This document shows, piece by piece, positions 52,177 to 61,085 of a stretch of 64,000 bases of DNA; positions within the stretch are counted from its first letter, which is position 1, and each line of letters opens with the position of its first letter. This stretch comes from Streptomyces halobius (GTDB lineage: Bacteria > Actinomycetota > Actinomycetes > Streptomycetales > Streptomycetaceae). The DNA lies in the NCBI RefSeq assembly GCF_023277745.1, contig NZ_CP086322.1:3534001-3598000 (forward strand), written 5' to 3'. The notes under the pieces were generated by a model that ran no database searches, had not been told where the DNA came from, and saw only the letters and a list, made by a program, of their open reading frames with translations. The position numbers were made by a program, and so were the translations under genes.

Positions 52177-53328
52177 TCAGAGGTGGCGGCGGGCCTTGCG
52201 GGCGCGCCGTACCAGCGCGGCGGTGCCGAGCAGCGCGACGGTGGCGCCGGCGGCACCGGCCGCGGTGGCGTCCTTGCGGCCCAGCCGGCGGCCGGCGACG
52301 GTGTGGCGGCCCGCGACCTCCTCCAGGAGCTCGGCGAGCACCTCCTCGTTCGTCCACCGCGGCCGCCAGCCCGCCTCGTGCAGCCGGCTGCCGCTGACCA
52401 CCCAGGGATGCATCGTGTAGGCGAGGTCCCCGGCGGGCGACGGCGTCAGCCCGATGCGGTGCAGCCGGGCGGCGGCGCCGAGGGCCACCGAGGACGGCAG
52501 CTCCATGCGCCGGATCCCGGACAGCTCCTCGACCTCCTCCTGCTCCAGCCAGCCGTCGCAGCCGACCGCGAGCTCACCGTCGACCCGCTCCAGGGCGGCG
52601 TACTCCAGGGCGCTGACCAGGTCCTCGACATGGCAGAACTGCCAGGCGGGGCGGGATCCGGCGACGACCAGGAGGCGGGGCGACTCGAAATAGCGGGTCA
52701 GGGCGGTGTCGGTGCCGCCCACCAGGACGGTGGGGCGCAGGACCGTGACGTTCAGGCCCGGGTGTGCGCGGGGCGCGCGGCGCGCCAGGTGCTCGATCTC
52801 CAGGAGGTCGCCGACGCCGGTGGCGTCCGCGGTGGCGCGCAGCTCGGCGTCCTCGGCCAAGGGCACGTCGTTGTCGGGCAGCGCCCCGTAGACCATGGCG
52901 GAGGTGCACAGCACGACCCGGTGGACGCCGGCCGCCGCGGCGGCGGTGAGGACGGTCTGGGTGCCGCGCACGTTGTAGGCGGTGCGGGCCGCGGCGTCGG
53001 TCTCCAGGTCGAGGTCGAGCGCCAGGTGGACGACGACGTCCGCTCCGCGCAGTTTGTCGGCGATGGCGGGGTCGCGTACGTCCAGCACATGCCAGTGCGC
53101 CTCGGCGACGTCGCCGCGCCGCTCGTCGATGGCCACCACCTGCTTGACCTCGTCGGACGCGACGAGGGCGCGGGTGAGCAGCGCGCCGACCCCGGACGCG
53201 GCGCCGGTGACGGCGACGACGGGCCGGCGCATCGGCCGGTCCGTGGCGCCGCCTGGGGCATTGCCTGCCTTCTCGGTCTTGGCCGCAGCGTTTCGCGCTG
53301 CGCGAACGGTCGGATCTGGGGAACTCAC
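52177..53328 (-). CDS. NAD-dependent epimerase/dehydratase with C-terminal membrane helix
   Basis: A 383-residue extended-SDR protein. The Rossmann motif VAVTGAASGVGALLTRAL lies at about residues 38-55, followed by DVVVHLALDLD and the active-site segment CTSAMVYGALPDN with its Tyr (about 160). NVTVLRPTVLVGG is also present. The end of the protein (AAGAAGATVALLGTAALVRRARKARRHL) is a tail-anchoring membrane helix plus basic residues, unusual for a sugar epimerase but typical of this actinobacterial group. The substrate is unknown. GTG 53328 has GGAGA 7 bp upstream. It is divergent from the DUF2342 gene. Confidence 0.85.
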   Translation of the reverse strand: MSSPDPTVRAARNAAAKTEKAGNAPGGATDRPMRRPVVAVTGAASGVGALLTRALVASDEVKQVVAIDERRGDVAEAHWHVLDVRDPAIADKLRGADVVVHLALDLDLETDAAARTAYNVRGTQTVLTAAAAAGVHRVVLCTSAMVYGALPDNDVPLAEDAELRATADATGVGDLLEIEHLARRAPRAHPGLNVTVLRPTVLVGGTDTALTRYFESPRLLVVAGSRPAWQFCHVEDLVSALEYAALERVDGELAVGCDGWLEQEEVEELSGIRRMELPSSVALGAAARLHRIGLTPSPAGDLAYTMHPWVVSGSRLHEAGWRPRWTNEEVLAELLEEVAGRHTVAGRRLGRKDATAAGAAGATVALLGTAALVRRARKARRHL

Positions 53329-53683
53329 CGGGCGTCTCCAGCGGTTGAATTCAGTGCGTACGCGTGCTGACGCGTACGTACCAGGTGGCGTCCATCCTGC
53401 CGCAGCCACCGGGCCAGCGAAGCACCGAGCCCCGAAGCGGTCCGGGTGTCCGGGGTCTGGCCGGTGGGTCAGAGCCGCAAAGGCCGCGGCGTCTGGTGCG
53501 GTATCGCAAGGCGCCGGAGCGTGCTGACAGCAGAGCTGTCAGGGCGTTTCGGCAACGCCGCGAGGTGCCGTGCCAGACGCCGCGGGCCCGGCCCTGATCC
53601 ACCGGCCAGGCCCTACGCTGGAGGTGATGTCGGGCAGCCGCCGTCGGCCATCCGGTCGGCGGCCCTACGAGCCGAGGAAACCC

Positions 53684-55147
53684 GTGAGTGACACCCCATT
53701 TGGATTCGGCCTTCCGCCGGAGGAGCCGGAGGACGGCGACAACGGCAAGAAGAAGGGCGGCCAGGGAGGTAGCCAGGGCCCCGCGGACCCGTTCGGGTTC
53801 GGCGGCGGGAGCGGCGGCGCGGACAATCCGTTCGCGGCGCTCTTCGGCGGCATGGGCGGCCCCGGTGGCGAGATGAACCCTGGCGACCTGGGCGCCGCGT
53901 TCCAGAAGCTCGGCCAGATGCTGTCGTACGAGGGCGGCCCGGTGAACTGGGACATGGCCAAGGACATCGCGCGGCAGACCGTCGCGCAGGGCGCCGAGGA
54001 CGGCAGCAAGGACACGAGCGTGTCCCCGGGTGAGCGGTCCGCGGTCGAGGAGGCCGTGCGGCTGGCGGACCTGTGGCTGGACGGCGTGACGTCCCTGCCG
54101 TCGGGCTCCGGCTCGGTGGTGGCGTGGAGCCGCGCCGAGTGGGTCGAGGAGACCCTGCCGGTGTGGCAGGACCTGGTCAACCCGCTGGCCGAGCGGGTCG
54201 GGGCGGCCATGGGCGAGGTGCTGCCCGGGGAGATGCAGGCCATGGCGGGCCCGCTGCTCGGGATGATGCGTTCCATGGGTGGCGCGATGTTCGGCACCCA
54301 GATCGGACAGGCGCTGGGCGTCCTGGCGGGCGAGGTCGTCGGCTCGACGGACATCGGGCTGCCGCTGGGGCCGGCCGGCAAGGCCGCGCTGCTGCCGGGG
54401 AACGTCGCCGCGTTCGGTGCGGGCCTGGGCGTGCCGGAAGAGGAAGTGCGGCTGTATCTGGCCCTGCGCGAGGCCGCCCATCAGCGGCTCTTCGCCCATG
54501 TGCCGTGGCTGCGCTCGCACCTGTTCGGTGCCGTCGAGGGTTATGCGGGCGGCATCAAGGTCGACACGACCAAGCTGGAGGACGTGGTCGGCCAGCTCGA
54601 CCCGCAGCATCCCGAGGAGCTGCAGAACGCCCTGCAGCAGGGCATGTTCCAGCCCGAGGACACCCCGGAGCAGAAGGCCGCGCTGGCCCGTCTGGAGACC
54701 GCGCTGGCGCTGGTCGAGGGCTGGGTGGACGCGGTGGTGCACGCCGCGGCCAAGCCGCATCTGCCGTCGGCGGACAAGCTCCGTGAGACGCTGCGGCGGC
54801 GCCGGGCGAGCGGTGGCCCGGCCGAGCAGACGTTCTCGACGCTGATCGGCCTGCAGCTGCGTCCGCGGCGGCTGCGGGACGCCTCGCGACTGTGGGCGTC
54901 GCTGACCGACGCGCGCGGCCTGGACGGCCGCGACGGCCTGTGGGCGCACCCGGACATGCTGCCGACGGCGGCGGACCTGGACGACCCGGACGGCTTTGTG
55001 CACCACGAGCAGCCGGACTTCTCCGAGCTCGACAAGATGCTGGGCGAGGCGGCGAGCGGCGGCACACCGGACAGGAGCAAGCCGGCGGACGAGCAGGACG
55101 GTCCGGAGCAGGCCCCCGGCGAGAGCAAGGGTGACGACGGCCCGTGA
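53684..55147 (+). CDS. Zincin-like metalloprotease, DUF2342 family
   Basis: A 487-residue protein. After a 60-residue Gly/Pro/Asp-rich head comes a long, mostly helical domain of the DUF2342 (zincin-like) family. Its metal motif appears as LREAAHQRLFAHVPWL (around residue 262), where the family has an HxxxH-like pattern instead of a plain HExxH. GMMRSMGGAMFGTQIGQALG (about 190-210) is a hydrophobic conserved block. The acidic tail is disordered. GTG 53684 has AGGAAA upstream. It overlaps the Nudix gene by 4 bp (GTGA), so the two are coupled. The biological substrate is unknown. Confidence 0.82.
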   Translation: MSDTPFGFGLPPEEPEDGDNGKKKGGQGGSQGPADPFGFGGGSGGADNPFAALFGGMGGPGGEMNPGDLGAAFQKLGQMLSYEGGPVNWDMAKDIARQTVAQGAEDGSKDTSVSPGERSAVEEAVRLADLWLDGVTSLPSGSGSVVAWSRAEWVEETLPVWQDLVNPLAERVGAAMGEVLPGEMQAMAGPLLGMMRSMGGAMFGTQIGQALGVLAGEVVGSTDIGLPLGPAGKAALLPGNVAAFGAGLGVPEEEVRLYLALREAAHQRLFAHVPWLRSHLFGAVEGYAGGIKVDTTKLEDVVGQLDPQHPEELQNALQQGMFQPEDTPEQKAALARLETALALVEGWVDAVVHAAAKPHLPSADKLRETLRRRRASGGPAEQTFSTLIGLQLRPRRLRDASRLWASLTDARGLDGRDGLWAHPDMLPTAADLDDPDGFVHHEQPDFSELDKMLGEAASGGTPDRSKPADEQDGPEQAPGESKGDDGP

Positions 55148-55674
55148 GTCTGCGCGAGGACGCGGCGCGGGTGCTCAAGGAGTGGCCCGCGCCGTCGCCC
55201 GGTCAGGAGCGGCTGCGGCTGTCGTATCTGGATCATCTCGCCGCCCATCAGGACGGCATGTGGAAGCCCTGCCGGGACGGGCATCTCACGGCGAGTGCGC
55301 TGGTGATCGATCCGGCCGGCGGCCGGGTGCTGCTCACGCTGCACCGCAAGCTGGAGATGTGGCTCCAGATGGGCGGTCACTGCGAGCCGGAGGACGCCTC
55401 CTTGGCGGACGCCGCGCTGCGGGAGGCGCGTGAGGAGTCCGGAATCGCGCAGGGGCTGACGCTGCTGCCCGGCGGGCCGGTGCGGCTGGACCGTCATCAC
55501 ACGCCGTGCGCCTGGCATTTGGACGTCCAGTACGCGGCGCTGGCGCCCGGGGACGCAGTGGCGGAGATCAGCGACGAGTCGCTGGACCTGCGGTGGTTCG
55601 CGTACGACGAGGTGCCCGGTGTCGCCGACGCGTCGGTGGTGCGACTGGTGGAGCGCGCCCGCGCGCTCCTGTAG
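55144..55674 (+). CDS. Nudix hydrolase
   Basis: A 176-residue Nudix-family pyrophosphohydrolase. The box is complete: G-GHCEPEDASLADAALREA-REESGI (about residues 77-101), with the GX5EX7REUXEEXGU pattern. The N-terminal 40 residues form a helix-rich cap. It has no clear nucleotide-specific motif, so the substrate (NDP-X) cannot be named. GTG 55144 lies inside the end of the preceding metalloprotease gene. Confidence 0.92.
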   Translation: MSLREDAARVLKEWPAPSPGQERLRLSYLDHLAAHQDGMWKPCRDGHLTASALVIDPAGGRVLLTLHRKLEMWLQMGGHCEPEDASLADAALREAREESGIAQGLTLLPGGPVRLDRHHTPCAWHLDVQYAALAPGDAVAEISDESLDLRWFAYDEVPGVADASVVRLVERARALL

Positions 55675-55763
55675 GCAGCACGCACCCGGGCGCTCCTTCA
55701 GCGGATGCGCATACGGCGCCCGTCCCTCCCCGGGACGGGCGCCGTATGCACGTCAGGCGGGCG

Positions 55764-56522
55764 TCAGTTGGTGAAGATGTTGCCCTGGTTCTGCCCCCGG
55801 GCGCCCTGCTGCCCCACGCCGAACTGGGCGGCCATGCCGGAGCCGATGACGGCGTTCTGCGGCGGCAGCAGCTCGCTGGGCTGCACGAGCGCATAGCCCT
55901 GCCCGAGGAAGCTGAGCTCCCAGCCCTCACCGGTGTTGCCGCGCCGCCGCCACACCCCGGAGGAGTGTGTCTGCGCCTGCATCTGCACCCGCAGCGACTT
56001 GGACCAGGCGACCACCGCGTCCGCGTCGGCGTTGACGTACTTCTCGGGCGTGACCTGCAGCATCAGCGGCTGGCCGGAGGTCATCAGCACAACCTGGCCC
56101 TGCCCGGAGATGTTGAGCTGGTACTTGCCGGTGCCGGAGATGCCGTACTGGCTGTCGACGGAGACGACGTCCCAGTGGAGGGCGGAGTCCAGCGCCAGGA
56201 CATAGCTGCTGTCGACGGTCAGTCCGTGGTGGTCGACGTCGACGACGTGGATGTACTGGGCGAGGTTGGCCAGATAGACCGTGCCCTGCCCGGAGATGCG
56301 CATCAGGTCGAGGCCCTCGCCGGAGTGGGCGCGGGCCCGCCGCTGGCCCTGCGTCTGGTAGTCGCCCTCGAATTCGAGCAGCCCCTGGTAGGCGACCATC
56401 GCCCCCTTGCGCGCGAGGAGGTCCTCGTGGCCCTGGAGGGCGACCCGCAGCAGCTGTTCGTTCTGCAGGGCGTAGCGGTCCTGGGACTGCGTCTCGGTGA
56501 AGGCGAAAAGCGGACTCTGCAT
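55764..56522 (-). CDS. AIM24 family protein
   Basis: A 252-residue protein consisting of one AIM24/TRAP-like beta-rich domain. Repeating GQG turns (RISGQGTVYL, NISGQGQVVL, FLGQGYALVQPSE) mark the internal pseudo-symmetry. The family is named after a yeast mitochondrial inner-membrane factor; the bacterial role is unknown, but genes are often beside TerD genes. A 25-residue Gly/Gln/Asn tail follows. It is the last gene of a three-gene AIM24 operon, starting 20 bp after its paralogue. Confidence 0.88.
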   Translation of the reverse strand: MQSPLFAFTETQSQDRYALQNEQLLRVALQGHEDLLARKGAMVAYQGLLEFEGDYQTQGQRRARAHSGEGLDLMRISGQGTVYLANLAQYIHVVDVDHHGLTVDSSYVLALDSALHWDVVSVDSQYGISGTGKYQLNISGQGQVVLMTSGQPLMLQVTPEKYVNADADAVVAWSKSLRVQMQAQTHSSGVWRRRGNTGEGWELSFLGQGYALVQPSELLPPQNAVIGSGMAAQFGVGQQGARGQNQGNIFTN

Positions 56523-56542
56523 GGCGTGTTCGGTCCTCCCCC

Positions 56543-57223
56543 TCAGCCCCGGGCCCGGAGCCGGTCGGTGCTGTCCTCGCTGGGCTGGACGACGACGAAC
56601 CCCTGGCCGGAGAAGCCGAGTTGGTACGCCTCGCCGCTGCCGCGTCCGATCATCGAGGACGCCTTGAAGCTGCGCTTGCCCTTCATCTTCAGGTTCGTCG
56701 ACCAGGCGACGAGGGCGTCCGGATCCACATAGGTCTCGTCCTCGCCGCGGCCGCAGTCGACCACGACGGGCGTGCCCCGGGAGGTCAGCGCGACCCAGCC
56801 GGTGCCGGAGATGCCGACGTTGAAGAGCCCCTGGCCGGCGAACTTGGCCATGCCCTTGACGCGCTGCACGCCCCACTGGAGGTGGGCGTCAAAGGCCAGG
56901 ATGTTGGTGCCGTTGACGGAGAGGGCGTCGTCGTTGAGGTTGATGCAGACCACATCGGCGCCGTAGTCGGCGAGGAAGAGCAGGCCGTCGCCGGAGCACT
57001 TCATCAGCGGGGCACCCTCGCCGGTGAGCCACTGGGAGGCCATCTGACGCACGGCGGGCGGGTTGGGCTCGTACTGGACGAAGCCTTCGTAGGCGACCAT
57101 CGAGCCGGTGCGGGCGAAGACGTCCTGGCCGCTCTGCATGGCGATCTTGACCATGGCGTTGCCGTGGTTCTCCATACGGGCGGCGGGCGGGGTCGGGGCG
57201 TAGCCCGACAGCTGCTGGATCAT
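56543..57223 (-). CDS. AIM24 family protein
   Basis: A 226-residue AIM24-domain protein, paralogue of the two neighbouring genes. Signature turns are KCSGDGLLFL, GISGTGWVAL and GFSGQGFVVVQPSED. A loop with DCGRGEDETYVDPDALVAWS is shared with the TerD fusion and the shorter paralogue (YVNADADAVVAWS), so it is probably a functional surface. It starts 14 bp after the TerD-AIM24 gene, so the three must be co-expressed. Confidence 0.88.
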   Translation of the reverse strand: MIQQLSGYAPTPPAARMENHGNAMVKIAMQSGQDVFARTGSMVAYEGFVQYEPNPPAVRQMASQWLTGEGAPLMKCSGDGLLFLADYGADVVCINLNDDALSVNGTNILAFDAHLQWGVQRVKGMAKFAGQGLFNVGISGTGWVALTSRGTPVVVDCGRGEDETYVDPDALVAWSTNLKMKGKRSFKASSMIGRGSGEAYQLGFSGQGFVVVQPSEDSTDRLRARG

Positions 57224-57237
57224 GGTTACGGGCTCCC

Positions 57238-58995
57238 TCAGACCTCGTAGGGCTGGACGACGATGAAGTTGCCGGGCGCGCCGCGGAACTGGAGGTTCAC
57301 GGTCTCGCCGGAGTGTCCCGGATAGGCGTGCCGGCGTACGCTCACCTGGCTGGAGATGATCACCTGCGAGGCCGCGGACCAGGCCACGATGGCGTTGGCG
57401 TCGGCGAAGGTGGTCGGGGTGACCGGCAGCACGACCGGCGTGCCACGGGTCTTGACGATGATCGTGCCGGTGCCGTGGAACTGCATGGTGAACAGGGCGC
57501 CACCGGGGATGCCGTGGCCCTCGATCCGGCGGACCTCGTGCTGCAGCGACTCGTCGAAGGCGAGGACGCTGTCGGCCGACACGCAGATGGCGTCGCCCTG
57601 CAGCTCGATGGGGTGCAGATAGGCGCTGTTCTCCGCGAAGAAGACCTGGCCCTGGCCGGAGCAGCGCATCAGCTGCATCTCCTGGCCGGTGGCACCGCCC
57701 GTGATCCGGCCGCGGAAGCCGGCGCCCTTGTAACCGAAGTCGACCTTGCCCTGGTAGAGCACCATGCTGCCCTGGCGGGCGAGCACCGGCCGGCCGTCGA
57801 CACCGAGATCGGCCCGGACCAGCTGGGGGTTCTGCGAGGTCCAGCGCTGGCCCGTGGGGCCTTCCTTGTACTTCTGCAGTACGACGCCGAGGCCGGGGCC
57901 GCCGCCCTGGGATGGGAGTCCCCCCTGGACCGGACCTTGCCGAAGGCCCTCGGGCCAGGCCGCGGCCTGGCCCGCATACGGGGCGCCGGGGGGCTGCTGG
58001 CCGTACGGGGCGGGCTGGCCGGGCTGTCCTTGGGGAGCGCCGCCGTAGCCGCCGGGGGCGGGGGCGGGCTGGCCGTACGGTGCCTGCGGGGCCGGCTGGC
58101 CCGGGACGCCGCCGGGCGCCGGCTGGCCGTACGGGGCCTGCGGCTGCTGGCCGGGCACACCGGGAGGCGGCACCTGGCCTCCGGGCGGGGCCATCGGCGC
58201 GGCGATGGTCGGCGCGTTGTGGACCTGCGGGGCGGCCGGCTGCTGCGGCGGAGCCTGCGGGGCGGGGGCCGGCTGGGGAGCCTGCGGGGCGGGCGGGGGC
58301 TGCGGTGCGGCGGGGGGCGCTCCCGGGGGCGGGCCGAAGTCGGGCGCGGGCTGCTGCGGCGGTACGGGGGCGGGGGCGCCGAAGGACGGCGCGGGGGCTC
58401 CCCCGGCCGGCGGCGCGAAGCCGGGCGCGTCCTGTGCCGGGGCGGGCGGTGCGGCCGCTTCCGCCTCTTCGGCGACCTCGCCGCCGAAGTTCTTCAGCAG
58501 CGCCTCCAGGCCGCCGTCGAATCCCTGGCCGACCGCGGCGAACCGCCAGACGTCCTTGAGGTAGAAGTCGCCGAGCATGACGGCGCGCTCGGTGCTGAAC
58601 TCGCTGCCGTCGAAGGAGTAGCGGGCGACCTCTTCACCGCCGGCCACGATACGGAGGTAGCCGGGACCGATCTGCGACACCTGGCCCGCGCCGTCGAGCG
58701 CGGCGGTGAACGAGAGCTTCTGGATGTGCTGCGGGATGCGGTCGAGGGTGACCCGGAAGGACTGGGTGTCACCGGCCTGCGGGCCGAGCTGCTGGATCGC
58801 CTCCTCGGGCGACTTGGGCTGGTTGAAGAAGATGAAGTAACGGTCGTCGGACAGTCGCTCGTCGGCGTCCAGACCGAAGCAGCTGATGTCGAAGGTCAGC
58901 CCGGGACCGGCGATCTGCACTCCGACGTACAGATCCGTCCCCGCCGTCAGATCACTGATCTTGGCCTTGTGGCCGCGCTGGAATTCCCTGGCCAT
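57238..58995 (-). CDS. TerD domain-AIM24 domain fusion protein
   Basis: A 585-residue two-domain protein. Residues 1-175 are a TerD domain (KISDLTAGTDLYVGVQI, FDISCFGLDADERLSDDRYFIFFNQ, GDFYLKDVWRFAAVGQGFDGGLEALLKNFG) with the acidic residues that bind calcium in tellurite-resistance TerD proteins. A Pro/Gly/Ala/Gln-rich linker of about 200 residues follows, with many GQPA/APYGQPA repeats. The C-terminal AIM24 domain spans about 380-585 (MRCSGQGQVFFA, RGAPGNFIVVQPYEV). TerD modules are tied to membrane-linked stress and phage-defence systems; the linker suggests a tether. It heads the operon. Confidence 0.9.
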   Translation of the reverse strand: MAREFQRGHKAKISDLTAGTDLYVGVQIAGPGLTFDISCFGLDADERLSDDRYFIFFNQPKSPEEAIQQLGPQAGDTQSFRVTLDRIPQHIQKLSFTAALDGAGQVSQIGPGYLRIVAGGEEVARYSFDGSEFSTERAVMLGDFYLKDVWRFAAVGQGFDGGLEALLKNFGGEVAEEAEAAAPPAPAQDAPGFAPPAGGAPAPSFGAPAPVPPQQPAPDFGPPPGAPPAAPQPPPAPQAPQPAPAPQAPPQQPAAPQVHNAPTIAAPMAPPGGQVPPPGVPGQQPQAPYGQPAPGGVPGQPAPQAPYGQPAPAPGGYGGAPQGQPGQPAPYGQQPPGAPYAGQAAAWPEGLRQGPVQGGLPSQGGGPGLGVVLQKYKEGPTGQRWTSQNPQLVRADLGVDGRPVLARQGSMVLYQGKVDFGYKGAGFRGRITGGATGQEMQLMRCSGQGQVFFAENSAYLHPIELQGDAICVSADSVLAFDESLQHEVRRIEGHGIPGGALFTMQFHGTGTIIVKTRGTPVVLPVTPTTFADANAIVAWSAASQVIISSQVSVRRHAYPGHSGETVNLQFRGAPGNFIVVQPYEV

Positions 58996-59108
58996 ACGTA
59001 ACGACCGTCCCCCGCTCCCGCTGTGAGTTGGTGTGTGCGCGCCAGGCTAGCCGTTCCCACTGACACGGTGCGATGGTGGGGCGGCTCAGAAGACGGCCGG
59101 AGAGTGGG

Positions 59109-59735
59109 TCATTCGCTGCGAGCGGCGGGCAAATGCGGCAATCGGTCGGCGGCGACCACACCTTCGAGGTAACCGCGGGCCCGCTCCGTACGCGGATAGC
59201 TCTCCAACAGCCGCCAGAACCGCGGGCCGTGGCCGGGGACGAGGAGATGCGCGAGCTCGTGCAGCAGGACGTAGTCGATGACGTACTCCGGCATGCCCTG
59301 CAGGCGGTGCGACAAGCGGATACTGCCCTCGGCCGGGGTGCACGACCCCCAGCGGGTGTTCTGGTTGGTGACCCAGCGCACCGACGCGGGCCGGGCCCGG
59401 CCCTCCAGGAACTGGCCGGACAGCCGCTCCGCCCGCTCGGCCAGATCGCTGTCGCCCAGCATCCGCTTGCTCTCCTGGGCGGCGAGCTTGTCCAGCATGA
59501 CGGTGACCCAGCGCTGCTCCTCGGCCTCGGACATACGGGCCGGAATCAGGACGACCGTGCGGTCGCCCTCGCGGTACGCGGAGACCGTTCTGCGCCGCCG
59601 TGAACTACGGCGCACCTCGACCGCGCTCGTCCCTGATCCGCGGCTCTTCGGGCTCGGGGCAGCCCGGCGCGATGCGTCTGCGGCGCGGCGCAAGGGCGTC
59701 TCCCCGGAGCCGCGGGGGGAAGGGTCGGCGGGCAC
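59109..59735 (-). CDS. YgjP-like (M48-type) metallopeptidase
   Basis: A 208-residue zinc metallopeptidase of the YgjP/DUF45 (WLM-SprT-like) group. The zinc motif HELAH lies near residue 153 in YVLLHELAHLLVPGHGPRFW, with the family block WVTNQNTRWGSCTPAEGSIRLSHRL just before it (about 113-136). The N-terminal 45 residues are Ser/Arg-rich and poorly conserved. The GTG start at 59735 is uncertain; an internal start near codon 37 would still contain the whole domain. The substrate is unknown. Confidence 0.8.
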   Translation of the reverse strand: MPADPSPRGSGETPLRRAADASRRAAPSPKSRGSGTSAVEVRRSSRRRRTVSAYREGDRTVVLIPARMSEAEEQRWVTVMLDKLAAQESKRMLGDSDLAERAERLSGQFLEGRARPASVRWVTNQNTRWGSCTPAEGSIRLSHRLQGMPEYVIDYVLLHELAHLLVPGHGPRFWRLLESYPRTERARGYLEGVVAADRLPHLPAARSE

Positions 59736-59917
59736 GCGACCGACGTTACCCGCTGGCACTGCGGGAAGTCCCGCCTCGCGGACGGTTCGCCACCGAAACA
59801 CCCCATGGCGTGCACGGCTTGTATGACTATTACCTCCTGCCTGTGGATAACGTCCGACGGACACTCCGCGTCGGGCGCATGCTGGAAGCCGGACGACGAA
59901 GGACGGGGGCGGATGCC

Positions 59918-61050
59918 ATGCATCCGATGCTCAAGCCCGCGCTGCGGCGCGGCTGGCGGGACAGGGAAACAGTGCGGTTCGGTGTGGCGCCGGCCCACGC
60001 GGTGGTGGTCGGCCCGGTCGATACGGCAACCGGCAGCTTCCTCGGGATGATCGACGGGACGCGCAGCATGCGGCAGTTGGAGGAGGCCGCCCACGCACTC
60101 GACCTCCCGCCCGCGCACGCCCGGGGGGTGGTGGACCGGCTCGGCGCGGCCGGGCTGCTGGAGGCACCGGCGGCGGGCGGCCCGCCGGCCGACGCGGTAC
60201 GCGCCGACGGGCCCGCATGCGAACGGCTCCGGCCCGACCTGGCCTCGCTGTCGGTGCGGCATCCGGAGGCGGCGGGCGCGGTGGGCCGGATGGCGGCGCG
60301 CCGGTCGGTCCGGGCCCGGGTCAAGGGGCTGGGGCGGTCGCGGCGCTGCTCTCGGCCTCGGGCATCGGTCAGGTGGAGGTACGGGACGGCGGAAAGGTCG
60401 AGCCGTGGGACGTGGTGCCCGGCGGGCTGCCGGCCGAGCGGATCGGCGAACCGCGCGCCGCCTCAGCGGAGCGGCTGGTCCACCAGTCCTCTCCCTGGCA
60501 GCGCCGGCCGCGCCCGCGCGTCCCGGTGAGCGAGTCCGGTGAGCCGGGCCTCTCCCTGGTGGTCCTCACCCCACGCGACGGTCTCGGCGCCTACGCCCCC
60601 GACCCCGTGCTGTCCGAACCGCTGCTGACGGCCGGGATCCCGCATCTGTACGCCGGCGTGATCGAGGGCACGGGTGTGGTGGGCCCGCTTGTGGTGCCCG
60701 GCGGTTCGGCGTGCGCCCGCTGTGACGAACTGCGGCGTACGGACGCGGAGCCGGCCTGGCCGCGGCTGCTCGCACAATGGCGGTCCGGGCGTGGTTCCCC
60801 GGCGGTGCCGGCCTGTGACGCCGCGTTGGCCACGACGGTGGCGGGGCTGGCCGCCGCCCAGGCGCTGACATTCCTCGACGGCGAACTCCCGCCGTGCACG
60901 GGCGCGCGGATGGAACTCGCGCAGCCGTGTGCGAGTGTGCGGACGGTGCGGATCGCGCCGCACCCGGAGTGCGGCTGTGGCGCCGCCGCTCAGGTTGATG
61001 GGACAGGCGCCTCGGATCCACGGCCGGGACACGCAACAATGACCGAGTAA
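59918..61050 (+). pseudogene. ThiF/E1-like adenylyltransferase gene, frameshifted
   Basis: Two frames together give one conserved Streptomyces protein of about 380 residues. The first frame (from ATG 59918) gives MHPMLKPALRRGWRDRETV and a winged-helix-like, leader-binding N-terminal domain, reading up to RSVRARVKG. The second continues GAVAALLSASGIGQVEVRDG (Rossmann/ThiF core), GIPHLYAGVIEGTGVVGPLV, CARCDELRR, ACDAALATTVAGLAAAQAL and the closing HPECGCG zinc cysteines. The switch lies at the GGGG run 60325-60328, where one extra G would restore the frame. The protein resembles the E1-like part of RiPP cyclodehydratases, but no YcaO gene or precursor is nearby. Confidence 0.82.
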
Positions 61051-61085
61051 CCCCGGCAGAGGGACAGTGTGAGTTGGAGGGGCGC

